In this document: positions 17,186 to 25,074 of the stretch, in pieces
Layout: the number at the start of each line of letters is the position of its first letter
Numbering within the stretch: position 1 is the stretch's first letter
Assembly (NCBI GenBank): GCA_016182655.1
Contig: JACPGB010000030.1
Span: forward strand, 1-44,327
Length of the DNA stretch: 44,327 nt
From: Deltaproteobacteria bacterium
GTDB lineage: Bacteria; Desulfobacterota; GWC2-55-46
Direction of reading: 5' to 3'
Translations under genes and position numbers: made by a program
The notes under the pieces: model-generated
Told to the model about the DNA's origin: nothing
Databases searched by the model: none
What the model saw: the letters and a program-made list of their open reading frames with translations, nothing else

Positions 17186-17686
17186 ATGACCCCAGGCCAG
17201 GCCAGGAAAGACGCTTTGACCGTAGCACTAAACTACCTTTCCTCAAGGCCGAGGTCGGTTTTTGAGGTCCGTACAAAGCTCAAGGACAAGGGCTTCGAAG
17301 CAGTTGAAATAAACGGAGTAGTATCAAGGCTCATCGAGGCCGGATACCTCGACGACGAAAAGTTCGCCGTCTCCCTTGTGGAATCCCGTCTAAGGTTCAA
17401 AAACTGGGGTCCGGCCAAGATTGCGCGGGACCTCGAAAAAAAAGGCATCCCGAAAGAAACGATTGCGCGACTATTATCCGGCGCAACCGTTGCATCGAAC
17501 ACGGCGGCAAGAGAGGCCGCGCGCAAATGGCTGAAAAAGAACCGCCTCTCCCCTCCCCTCGAACGGAAGGACACGGAACGGGCGTTCCGGTTTTTATCGA
17601 GCAGGGGCTTTCCCCCGTCTCTCATCTTCGAGGTCATAAGGGAGATGTCCAGGGACGCCCCTCAAGTGCCGTCGGACGAGTTGTGA
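17186..17686 (+). CDS. recX: Regulatory protein RecX
   Basis: Binds RecA filaments and limits their activity. The 166-residue helical protein shows the RecX three-helix repeats: ALNYLSSRPRSVFEVRTKL, the hallmark LIEAGYLDDEKFAVSLVESR, then NWGPAKIARDLEKKGIPKE and the C-terminal FRFLSSRGFPPSLIFEVIRE. The ATG at 17186 has only a weak GGACAG upstream. It is separated from recA by pilT and by a long hairpin, so its level may be uncoupled from that of recA. Confidence 0.92.
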   Translation: MTPGQARKDALTVALNYLSSRPRSVFEVRTKLKDKGFEAVEINGVVSRLIEAGYLDDEKFAVSLVESRLRFKNWGPAKIARDLEKKGIPKETIARLLSGATVASNTAAREAARKWLKKNRLSPPLERKDTERAFRFLSSRGFPPSLIFEVIREMSRDAPQVPSDEL

Positions 17687-17712
17687 AGGTACTTGGCTTG
17701 TGTGAGATAATT

Positions 17713-17724
17713 GTATTTAAATAC
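17713..17724. promoter_or_regulatory. 12-bp palindrome upstream of alaS, possible operator
   Basis: GTATTTAAATAC is a perfect palindrome in the AT-rich 55-nt gap before alaS, overlapping where a weak promoter (TTGTGT ... TACATT) could sit. E. coli AlaRS represses its own gene by binding a palindrome near its promoter; a parallel here is only a guess. Confidence 0.3.
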
Positions 17725-17741
17725 ATTTAAAGGTCACTAAT

Positions 17742-20387
17742 ATGCGTTCAAGCGAAATAAGAAAACGCTTCCTCGATTACTTCAAGAAGAACGGCCACAC
17801 GATAGTCCCCTCCTCGGGGCTCATCCCCAAAGGCGACCCGACGCTCCTCTTCACGAACGCCGGCATGGTCCAGTTCAAGGGCGTCTTCCTGAACGAGGAG
17901 ACGCGCGAGTACAAGACGGCCGTATCCTGCCAGAAGTGCATGAGGGCCGGGGGCAAGCACAACGACCTCGAGAATGTCGGCAGGACCGCGCGCCACCATA
18001 CCTTTTTCGAGATGCTCGGCAATTTTTCCTTCGGGGACTACTTCAAGGAAGGCGCGATAAAGTACGCCTGGGACTTTCTCACTAACGAGATGCGGCTACC
18101 CAAGGACAAGCTCTGGGTGACGGTCTTCGAAACCGACGACGAGGCGGCGACCATCTGGAAAAAGTCCGCGGGCGTATCCGAAGACAGGATAGTACGGTTG
18201 GGCGCGAAGGACAACTTCTGGTCCATGGGAGACACCGGCCCGTGCGGCCCTTGCTCAGAGATACTCATAGACCAGGGCGTTGAGGCCGGGTGCGGAGAGC
18301 CGACCTGCGCGGTCGGGTGCGACTGCGATAGATACCTTGAGCTCTGGAACCTCGTCTTCATGCAGTACGATAGAAGCGCCGACGGCAAGCTCACGCCACT
18401 GCCCTCCCCCTGCATCGATACAGGCATGGGGCTTGAGAGGTTATCGGCCGTGCTTCAGGGCAAAAAGTCGAACTACGACAGCGACCTCTTCTCTCCCATT
18501 ATAGAGTTCATCGAAGGGCTCTCTTCCGTCAAATACGGCGCGGACCACGAAAACGACGTCTCCATAAAGGCCATCGCCGACCACGCCCGCGCCATTTCAT
18601 TCCTTATGACCGATGGGGTGCTCCCGAGTAACGAGGGCCGGGGCTATGTGCTGAGGAGGATCATCCGCCGGGCCGCGCGTCACGGCAAGTTCCTGGGCCT
18701 GAAGGAACCCTTCCTCTACAAGGTCAACGCCAGGGTCGTCGAGCACATGGGCGAGGTCTATCCCGAGCTCAAGGGCGCGGCGAGCCTTATAGCGCGCGCC
18801 ACAAAGGGCGAGGAGGAGCGGTTCTTCGAAACTCTCGAACGCGGCCTTGCCCTCCTCGAAGAGGAGATAAAGACGCTCAAAGGCAAGGGCGAGAAGGTCA
18901 TCCCAGGAGAGGTCGCCTTCAAGCTCTACGACACATTCGGTTTCCCTTCCGACCTTACCGCCGATATCGTAAGAAAGGGAGGCTTCTCGGTAGATGAGGC
19001 CGGCTTCAACCGTTACATGGACGAACAAAAGCGGAAGGCGCGGGAATCGTGGAAAGGCATGGAAGGGACCGGAGCCCCTCAGGAGCTTTACAAGTCGCTC
19101 GCCGCTTCAGGCCTTAAATCCGAGTTCGTCGGCTACCACATGGAGGCCGTCTCTTCCCGCGTCCTCTACATCATAAAAGACGGCAAGGGGGTAGATACCG
19201 CCTTTGACGGAGATACCGTCGAGATAATCACTGCGGAGACGCCCTTCTATGGTGAATCAGGCGGACAGGTCGGCGACACCGGCGCGATTGTCGGCAAAGG
19301 GTTCAACATAACCGTCACCGACACGACGAGGCCGGCGAACGACCTCATCGTCCACGCCTGCAGGATAGAAGCCGGCTCCGTATCCGTCGGCGACGAGGCG
19401 GAGCTCGTCCCCGACATGGAAAGACGCGACGCCACGCGCCGGAACCACACCGCGACCCACATACTCCACGCGATATTGAGAAAACGCATAGGCGAGCACG
19501 TCCGGCAGGCGGGCTCGCTCGTAGGGCCCACGGGCTTCAGGTTCGACTTCAACCACTTCGAGGCGATAGGGGCTGAAGCCCTCAAGGCCATAGAGGAAGA
19601 GGCGAACAGGGCGGTGCTTAAAAACATAGAGGTGGCTACCGACGTCCTCTCGTTCGACGAGGCGGTAAAACGGGGCGCGCTCGCCTTCTTCGGCGAGAAG
19701 TACGGCGCGACGGTCCGCATGGTCTCGGTAAAGGGCGTAAGCGCTGAGCTCTGCGGCGGGACCCATGTAAGAAGGACCGGCGACATAGGGCTTATAAAGA
19801 TAACCGGGGAAGGCTCGGTCGCATCAGGCGTCAGGAGGATCGAGGCCGTTACAGGCGAGAGCGCGTGGAAGGCCGTGACCGAGGCCGAGGACGCGCTCAA
19901 GGAGAGCGCCCAGATACTCAAGGTGCCGAAGCAGGACGTGCCGGATAAGATAAGGAAGCTGCTTATTGACCAGAAGGAGCTCCAGAAAGAGATAGAGCGC
20001 CTGAAAGGCAAAGGCAAGGCCGCCTCCGCCGGGGACTTGCTTGAAAATGTCAGGAAGATAAACGACGTGAGCGTGCTCGCGGCAAAGGTCGAGGCAGGGG
20101 ATGCCAAGGAACTCCGTGAGATGGCGGACGCGCTCCGCTCAAAGCTCGGCTCCGGGATAGTGGTGCTCGCCGCTGTCCAGGACTCAAAGGCCCTGTTACT
20201 TGCGGCGGTAACAAAAGACCTTACGAAGAAGTACAGCGCAGGCGAGATAATAAAGAGGCTCGCGCCGACAGTCGGCGGCAGGGGCGGCGGCAAGGAAGAC
20301 CTCGCGCAGGCAGGCGGCCCGGACCCGTCCGGCATCAAGGACGCGATTGAATCCGCGTATAGGACGATAGAGGAGATGGGGAGGTAA
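17742..20387 (+). CDS. alaS: Alanyl-tRNA synthetase
   Basis: Charges tRNA-Ala with alanine and edits Ser and Gly mischarging. The 881-residue protein has the class II catalytic core (SSGLIPKGDPTLLFTNAGMV; GNFSFGDYFKE), the tRNA recognition region, the editing domain with zinc ligands (HTATHIL and CGGTHV), and the C-terminal Gly-rich DHHA1-like domain (GGRGGGKEDLAQAGG). Full family length, no defect seen. AGGTCAC lies before the ATG. End of the plus-strand housekeeping block. Confidence 0.99.
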   Translation: MRSSEIRKRFLDYFKKNGHTIVPSSGLIPKGDPTLLFTNAGMVQFKGVFLNEETREYKTAVSCQKCMRAGGKHNDLENVGRTARHHTFFEMLGNFSFGDYFKEGAIKYAWDFLTNEMRLPKDKLWVTVFETDDEAATIWKKSAGVSEDRIVRLGAKDNFWSMGDTGPCGPCSEILIDQGVEAGCGEPTCAVGCDCDRYLELWNLVFMQYDRSADGKLTPLPSPCIDTGMGLERLSAVLQGKKSNYDSDLFSPIIEFIEGLSSVKYGADHENDVSIKAIADHARAISFLMTDGVLPSNEGRGYVLRRIIRRAARHGKFLGLKEPFLYKVNARVVEHMGEVYPELKGAASLIARATKGEEERFFETLERGLALLEEEIKTLKGKGEKVIPGEVAFKLYDTFGFPSDLTADIVRKGGFSVDEAGFNRYMDEQKRKARESWKGMEGTGAPQELYKSLAASGLKSEFVGYHMEAVSSRVLYIIKDGKGVDTAFDGDTVEIITAETPFYGESGGQVGDTGAIVGKGFNITVTDTTRPANDLIVHACRIEAGSVSVGDEAELVPDMERRDATRRNHTATHILHAILRKRIGEHVRQAGSLVGPTGFRFDFNHFEAIGAEALKAIEEEANRAVLKNIEVATDVLSFDEAVKRGALAFFGEKYGATVRMVSVKGVSAELCGGTHVRRTGDIGLIKITGEGSVASGVRRIEAVTGESAWKAVTEAEDALKESAQILKVPKQDVPDKIRKLLIDQKELQKEIERLKGKGKAASAGDLLENVRKINDVSVLAAKVEAGDAKELREMADALRSKLGSGIVVLAAVQDSKALLLAAVTKDLTKKYSAGEIIKRLAPTVGGRGGGKEDLAQAGGPDPSGIKDAIESAYRTIEEMGR

Positions 20388-20571
20388 AAAAACCATACCC
20401 GAATGAACTACCTTAGGCTACCAAGACTTCTGTAAACTGCTAAAGGCGATAGCTCCTCCGCTTCGCCAACAAAAACTGACTCCGCCCGGGCGGCCATTCA
20501 TCCCTGGCTGAAAGCCCTTGGTTTTCTGACCGTTTTTATAAAATGATTGATGACGAGATGGAGGTTGAGAC
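20388..20571 (+). other. Spacer upstream of darT, possible promoter
   Basis: 184 nt without a gene. TTGGTT (20518-20523) and TAAAAT (20539-20544) form a weak promoter with a 15-nt spacer, or TATAAA (20537-20542) could be the -10. The stretch CCGCCCGGGCGG near 20482 is a GC palindrome. The left edge of the darTG insertion must lie here. Confidence 0.35.
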
Positions 20572-21213
20572 ATGACTGTCCCTGCTCAGCCAAAAATTTA
20601 TCATATCGTGCATGTGGACAGGCTATCCTCAATCATCGCGGATGGTTTCCTGTGGTGTGACGCGGAAATCGTCCGCCGAGCGCCATCAGGAACAACCATC
20701 GGCATGAGCAGTATCAAGGAACGTCGGCTCAATGAATTGACCCTTACCAGCCATCCGGAGTTGCATGTTGGCGATTGTGTGCCGTTCTACTTCTGTCCAC
20801 GCTCGATCATGCTATACTTGCTATATCAAGGCAATCATCCTGAACTGACCTATCTTGGCGGGCAAGGCCCCATCATTCACATGGAGGCCGACCTGCATGA
20901 GTCCGTCGCATGGGCGGCAGGTAATCAGCAGCGTTGGGCCTTTACGCTGTCGAATGCTGGCGCGCGTTACTTTGAAGACCGTCGCGACCTGGCGCAGTTG
21001 GGTGAAGTTAACTGGGATGCCGTACAGGCAACCGACTGGCAGAGGTGCAAAGATGGAAAGCAGGCCGAGTTTCTCATGGAGCGGAGCTTTCCCTGGCACC
21101 TTGTTAGTCGTATAGGCGTACATTCATTGGCTGTCTATCAGCGGGTCGTTAATACACTGCCTGCGGACGGCCATAGACCCCCGGTAGAAATAAGGCCCGA
21201 CTGGTATTATTGA
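20572..21213 (+). CDS. darT: DarT DNA ADP-ribosyltransferase toxin
   Basis: Uses NAD+ to ADP-ribosylate thymidine bases of single-stranded DNA, blocking replication; members act as toxins and phage defence (family knowledge). The 213 residues show the DarT (DUF4433) pattern: IYHIVHVDRLSSIIADGFLW at the N-terminus, MSSIKERR with Arg51 at the place of the conserved NAD-contacting arginine, VPFYFCPRSIMLYLL, and KQAEFLMERSFPW with the candidate catalytic Glu166. A GGAGG site precedes the ATG. It is intact and followed after 13 nt by darG. It uses CGT/CGC, TTG and ATC/ATT codons more than its ATA- and AGG-rich neighbours, a sign of transfer. Confidence 0.93.
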   Translation: MTVPAQPKIYHIVHVDRLSSIIADGFLWCDAEIVRRAPSGTTIGMSSIKERRLNELTLTSHPELHVGDCVPFYFCPRSIMLYLLYQGNHPELTYLGGQGPIIHMEADLHESVAWAAGNQQRWAFTLSNAGARYFEDRRDLAQLGEVNWDAVQATDWQRCKDGKQAEFLMERSFPWHLVSRIGVHSLAVYQRVVNTLPADGHRPPVEIRPDWYY

Positions 21214-21226
21214 TAAGGAGGCGAAA

Positions 21227-22282
21227 ATGCTACAATACAAGAATGGCGATATCATGAAAGAAGACGCCGAGGCCCTTGTCAACACCGTCAACTGCGTCGG
21301 CGTGATGGGGCGCGGCATCGCCCTGCAGTTCAAAAACGCCTTCCCGGAGAACTTTGAAGCGTATGCCGTGGCGTGCAAGAACAACGAGGTACAGCCCGGC
21401 CGGATGTTCGTACATAAAACGGGGCGGCTTACCAACCCCAGCTACATCATCAACTTCCCCACCAAGCGCCATTGGCGTGGCAAGAGCCGGATAGAAGATG
21501 TCGAGACAGGGCTTAAGGCTCTGGTGGAGGTAATTCACCGATACGGCATTCGCTCAATAGCCATTCCGCCCCTGGGTAGCGGGCTAGGTGGGTTGGACTG
21601 GGCAGAGGTCAAACCAAGAATAGAGGCCGCGCTACGGCCTCTCACCGATGTGTGCGTTATTGTCTATGAACCGAAAGGCGCACCGGAGAAGATGGTACAT
21701 AACCGTGAAGTCCCCAAAATGACCGCAGGCCGCGCGGCCCTTGTTGAGCTGATGCACCGCTATCTCGGCGGCCTGCTCGACCCCTTCGTGACCCTGCTGG
21801 AAGTTCACAAGTTGATGTATTTTATGCAAGAGGCCGGCGAACCGTTGCGGCTCAAGTTCCAGAAAGCCCTGTACGGCCCTTACGCCGAGAACTTGCGTCA
21901 TGTGTTGCTCACTATCGAGGGGCACCTTGTTTCCGGCTATGCCGATGGCGGCGATGCGCCGGACAAGCAGCTCAAACTGGTGCCAGGGGCCGTTCAGGAT
22001 GCAACGGACTTCCTGCAACACCATGCTGAAACCCGTGCCCACTTTGATAAGGTGACAGAACTGGTCGAGGGGTTCGAATCGCCTTTCGGCATGGAGCTGT
22101 TATCCACTGTGCATTGGATAATGAGAAACGAATCCGTCCATTCCGTGGAAGAGGTGGTGAGCCGTACATATGCCTGGAATGAACGCAAACGCCAATTTAC
22201 ACCACGCCAGATTGCCCTCGCTGCGAAAGTACTGATGCAAAAGGGCTGGATAGACGGAATTAAACTGCGAGGAACGCACTAA
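21227..22282 (+). CDS. darG: DarG macrodomain antitoxin (ADP-ribosyl-DNA hydrolase)
   Basis: Removes ADP-ribose from DNA and neutralises DarT. The 351 residues comprise an N-terminal macrodomain (about 1-150): NGDIMKEDAEALVNTVNCVG, GRGIALQFKNAFP, then NFPTKRHWRGKS with Lys80 at the position of the essential lysine of the Thermus aquaticus enzyme, and IPPLGSGLGGLDW. A helical C-terminal domain (about 165-351; VHKLMYFMQEAGEPLRLKF, ALYGPYAENLRHVL) corresponds to the DarT-binding part. AAGGAGG precedes the ATG. The full-length antitoxin beside an intact toxin suggests a working pair. Confidence 0.93.
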   Translation: MLQYKNGDIMKEDAEALVNTVNCVGVMGRGIALQFKNAFPENFEAYAVACKNNEVQPGRMFVHKTGRLTNPSYIINFPTKRHWRGKSRIEDVETGLKALVEVIHRYGIRSIAIPPLGSGLGGLDWAEVKPRIEAALRPLTDVCVIVYEPKGAPEKMVHNREVPKMTAGRAALVELMHRYLGGLLDPFVTLLEVHKLMYFMQEAGEPLRLKFQKALYGPYAENLRHVLLTIEGHLVSGYADGGDAPDKQLKLVPGAVQDATDFLQHHAETRAHFDKVTELVEGFESPFGMELLSTVHWIMRNESVHSVEEVVSRTYAWNERKRQFTPRQIALAAKVLMQKGWIDGIKLRGTH

Positions 22283-22362
22283 AACCCTGACACCAGCAAA
22301 AAGCATGGGACCCATTATCGTGAAGAATAACGACCGATATGGAAGCATGCGGCTTTGAAGTG

Positions 22363-23070
22363 TTATCTTGAGGGAGTCAGCAAGAGGTTCATATACATCT
22401 GGGCCATCTTGTCCTCGGGGTGCTTCCGGAGGACCTTAAGCCACTCGGTCTTGGCCTTCTCGTGCTGGCCCATCGCGTAGTAGGTGAGCCCGAGCTGTAT
22501 CCTCGAGGCGGGGTATTCGGGGCTGGACTTCAAGGCGGCCTCAAGCTCGCTTATGGCAGAGGCGAAGTCCTTCATGTCCCTGTAGACGACGCCGAGGCTC
22601 GTCCTGATGTCGACGAAGTCGGGGCAGAGCGCGAGCGCCTTTTTATATTCCCCGGCGGCCTCGGAATAGAGCCCGAGGTCTTTGTATATCGAGGCAATGG
22701 AGGCGTGCATGTTGGAGAGCTTTCCACGCACGTAGGGGTCGAGATAGGACGCGGCTTCCTTACGCGCCTCCTTTGCCCCTGCGTAGACCTCGCTCGACTT
22801 CTCGAACTGGCCGAGCTCGTTGTAGACTACGGAGAGGTTCAAGGAGACCTCGGTGTAGCTCGGGTTTATCTCAAGCGCCTTTTGAAAAGACCCTATCGCG
22901 TCCTCGAAACGGGACTGCCCGTAGTAGATGAGACCGAGCATGTTGTAGACGTCGGCGAAGTTGGTCTTTTCGGAAGCGACCCTTTCGAGGTACTGCAGGG
23001 CCTTGTCAAAGTGCCTCTCCTCGAAAGCCCTCTTGCCCAGGTCGTAGTTGTGCTGCCACCCTTTGTCCAT
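22363..23070 (-). CDS. TPR-repeat protein
   Basis: 235 residues made of about six tetratricopeptide repeats (for example FADVYNMLGLIYYGQSRFED, then YTEVSLNLSVVYNELGQFEK and YPASRIQLGLTYYAMGQHEK). No signal peptide or membrane helix is seen, so it is probably a cytoplasmic scaffold. It follows bamD after 28 nt with a strong AAGGAGGAGC site, so the two are co-transcribed. The partner is unknown; a link to outer-membrane assembly is only suggested by position. Confidence 0.85.
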   Translation of the reverse strand: MDKGWQHNYDLGKRAFEERHFDKALQYLERVASEKTNFADVYNMLGLIYYGQSRFEDAIGSFQKALEINPSYTEVSLNLSVVYNELGQFEKSSEVYAGAKEARKEAASYLDPYVRGKLSNMHASIASIYKDLGLYSEAAGEYKKALALCPDFVDIRTSLGVVYRDMKDFASAISELEAALKSSPEYPASRIQLGLTYYAMGQHEKAKTEWLKVLRKHPEDKMAQMYMNLLLTPSR

Positions 23071-23098
23071 CGCTCCTCCTTAAGGGAGTGGGGCCTTT

Positions 23099-23893
23099 TT
23101 AGCTGTCCTTCAGCCGCTCCATCGCGCCCCTGGCAAAGGGGCTCTCCGGGAAATTGCTTATTATGGTGCTGTAGGCGTCGTCGGCGAGCTTCTTTTCGCC
23201 GAGCCTCGTGTAGGACTCGCCTATGAAGTAAAGGGCGGTGTCGGTGAAACCTGTGTCGGGATAGTTCTTAAGGACGTCTCTAAGCCTGCCGAGCGCGCCC
23301 TTGTAGTTCCTGGACTTGAAGTAATAACGGGCTATATATATCTCACGCTCGGCGAGCCTTTTACGGAGGAATGAGATGAGTTCCTTCGCCTTCGGCGCGT
23401 ACGTGGAATCCGGATACGCCTTCGAGAGGTCCTCGAAGGCGAAGAGGGCCTTTCTCGTCGCGGTCTGGTCCCTGTCCACGGAGAGGACTTCCTTGAAGTG
23501 GCTCATACCCTTCTGGAACATCGAGTACGCCGCCTTGGGGTGAGTCGGGTGGAGCGCCGAAAAATTGGTGTAATACGAGGCAGAGTCCTCGTACCTCTCC
23601 ATGCCGTAGTATACGTCCGCGAGCATCAGCTGGGCCTCGACCGAGAGCTTGTTCAGCGGGAACTCGTTCATGAGCGTCTTGAAGGTCGTCTCCGCCTCTT
23701 CATACCGCTCGCCCAGGTACGCGGTCATGCCCTTGTCATATAGCTCTGCCGGGTCCCTTTTGCCCTGTATGGGCAAGGGCGTGGACGAGCACCCGATGAT
23801 GCCTGAAAAGGCAAAAAAGACGAGGAGCGCCGTTATCGTTCCTTTTCTGAATGACAATAGCACTCCATCGATGCTTTTAAAAAAGTTTATCAT
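23099..23893 (-). CDS. bamD: Outer-membrane assembly lipoprotein BamD
   Basis: Lipoprotein partner of BamA in folding outer-membrane beta-barrels. The 264 residues start with a signal peptide and lipobox (FSGIIGC, Cys at about residue 35), followed by five TPR-like repeats: PAELYDKGMTAYLGERYEEA, YYGMERYEDSASYYTNF, the FLRKRLAEREIYIARYYFK segment typical of BamD/YfiO, and YFIGESYTRLGEKKLADDAY. No ribosome site precedes the ATG at 23893; a GTG 10 codons later would give a shorter, more usual signal peptide. Confidence 0.9.
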   Translation of the reverse strand: MINFFKSIDGVLLSFRKGTITALLVFFAFSGIIGCSSTPLPIQGKRDPAELYDKGMTAYLGERYEEAETTFKTLMNEFPLNKLSVEAQLMLADVYYGMERYEDSASYYTNFSALHPTHPKAAYSMFQKGMSHFKEVLSVDRDQTATRKALFAFEDLSKAYPDSTYAPKAKELISFLRKRLAEREIYIARYYFKSRNYKGALGRLRDVLKNYPDTGFTDTALYFIGESYTRLGEKKLADDAYSTIISNFPESPFARGAMERLKDS

Positions 23894-24038
23894 TTTTAAA
23901 TAGTTAGGTTAGGAATTAAACACCCGATATTAACATTCCGCACACCTTGGGGCTTCGTATAAACTAACACAAAAGGGCCTTGTTTTTCAAGCCATTTCCC
24001 CTCGCCCCGCCTCGTTTCCATGTCCAATCGAATTCCGT

Positions 24039-24536
24039 TTAATCGGAATCCGGCGCAAGGTCGTTGCCGCCTATGGGCCCGGAGAGGACCTTCTTTTCCT
24101 CGTTGCTCAAAAGGCCTTTAAGGCTGAGCATCATCACCGGCCCGTGAGACGTATTTACGACGGCGTCGACGCACCCCGCCCAGGGGCCGTCAGGGGGTTT
24201 TGAGCCCGTCTCCTGCCCGCCTTCTTCAGCGATCTCCGTTACCTTGTCCACCACAAGCCCGGCTATCCGGGATTCTACGAGGCATATGATGACCCTTGTC
24301 TCGTCTTCGAACGGCGCCGGTAGCGAAAACCTCTTTCTGAGATCGATGACCGGCACGAGTATCGTCCGTAGCCATACGAAGCCGTCGAGGAAGGCCGGGG
24401 TCCCGGAGGGCCTCTCCAGACCCTTTAACCGGATGATCTCTTTAACATCCCTTACATCGAGCCCGAACTCGCGGGATGAGAGGCTGAAACGGGCGAACTG
24501 GAAGTCGTGCTGGGAATACCTCGACTTAGGCTTCAT
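24039..24536 (-). CDS. cheW: CheW-like coupling protein (second of two)
   Basis: 165 residues consisting of one CheW beta domain: FQFARFSLSSREFGLDVRDV, PAFLDGFVWLRTILVPVIDL (the interface strand), and IAGLVVDKVTEI. In chemotaxis-type arrays such proteins bridge receptors and CheA. It has a divergent C-terminal tail (residues about 105-165). It overlaps the preceding cheW by 11 nt and ends 146 nt before bamD, where no strong terminator is seen. Confidence 0.85.
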   Translation of the reverse strand: MKPKSRYSQHDFQFARFSLSSREFGLDVRDVKEIIRLKGLERPSGTPAFLDGFVWLRTILVPVIDLRKRFSLPAPFEDETRVIICLVESRIAGLVVDKVTEIAEEGGQETGSKPPDGPWAGCVDAVVNTSHGPVMMLSLKGLLSNEEKKVLSGPIGGNDLAPDSD

Positions 24537-25071
24537 CCTGGCGGAACTCCATGAGCTTGCCGGCGTCGAGCAGCCTTATGATGGAGACGCCCTTGACAAG
24601 CCCCTTGAGGAACCCCCTGCACGGCTCGTCGAACCCGGCGAGGTCCCCGTCTATCGAGCTTACGGGGACCTCCTTGACGCCCGAGAGCCTCTCCACTATG
24701 AACCCGGCCTTGAGGTCGTCGACTGATGCGACGAGTATCCTTCCGGTCTTCTTCCCCTGCGCTGTCTCGCCGAACCGGCCGTTCAAGTCTATTACGGGCA
24801 CCATCTCGCCCCTGACCGAGAGGATGCCGAGGACGAATGAAGGGGTCTTGGGCACCTCGGTAAGCGTCCTGAGTTTGAGTACCTCGACCGCCGAGGATAC
24901 CTCGAAGGCGTACTCCCTGCCGTCGAGGAAAAAGGATATTATGTCGAGCCTCTCCTCCTCGGCCGTACCGTGGTCGAGGCTCTCCGAATAGTTCTCGTCC
25001 GTCGGGGCGACGGTGGCCTGCCTTAAGGCCGCCTCCTGAATCTGTCTTAAGTCCAGTATCTTTCTGCGCAT
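24526..25071 (-). CDS. cheW: CheW-like coupling protein (first of two)
   Basis: 181 residues: an N-terminal tail of about 40 residues (MRRKILDLRQIQEAALRQAT, likely helical) and a CheW domain (LDIISFFLDGREYAFEVSSAVEVLKL, FVLGILSVRGEMVPVIDL, KAGFIVERLSGVKEV). It starts 3 nt after the cheA stop, so translation is probably coupled. The N-terminal extension is longer than in E. coli CheW and may contact CheA or a receptor; that is inference. Confidence 0.88.
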   Translation of the reverse strand: MRRKILDLRQIQEAALRQATVAPTDENYSESLDHGTAEEERLDIISFFLDGREYAFEVSSAVEVLKLRTLTEVPKTPSFVLGILSVRGEMVPVIDLNGRFGETAQGKKTGRILVASVDDLKAGFIVERLSGVKEVPVSSIDGDLAGFDEPCRGFLKGLVKGVSIIRLLDAGKLMEFRQDEA

Positions 25072-25074
25072 ATG

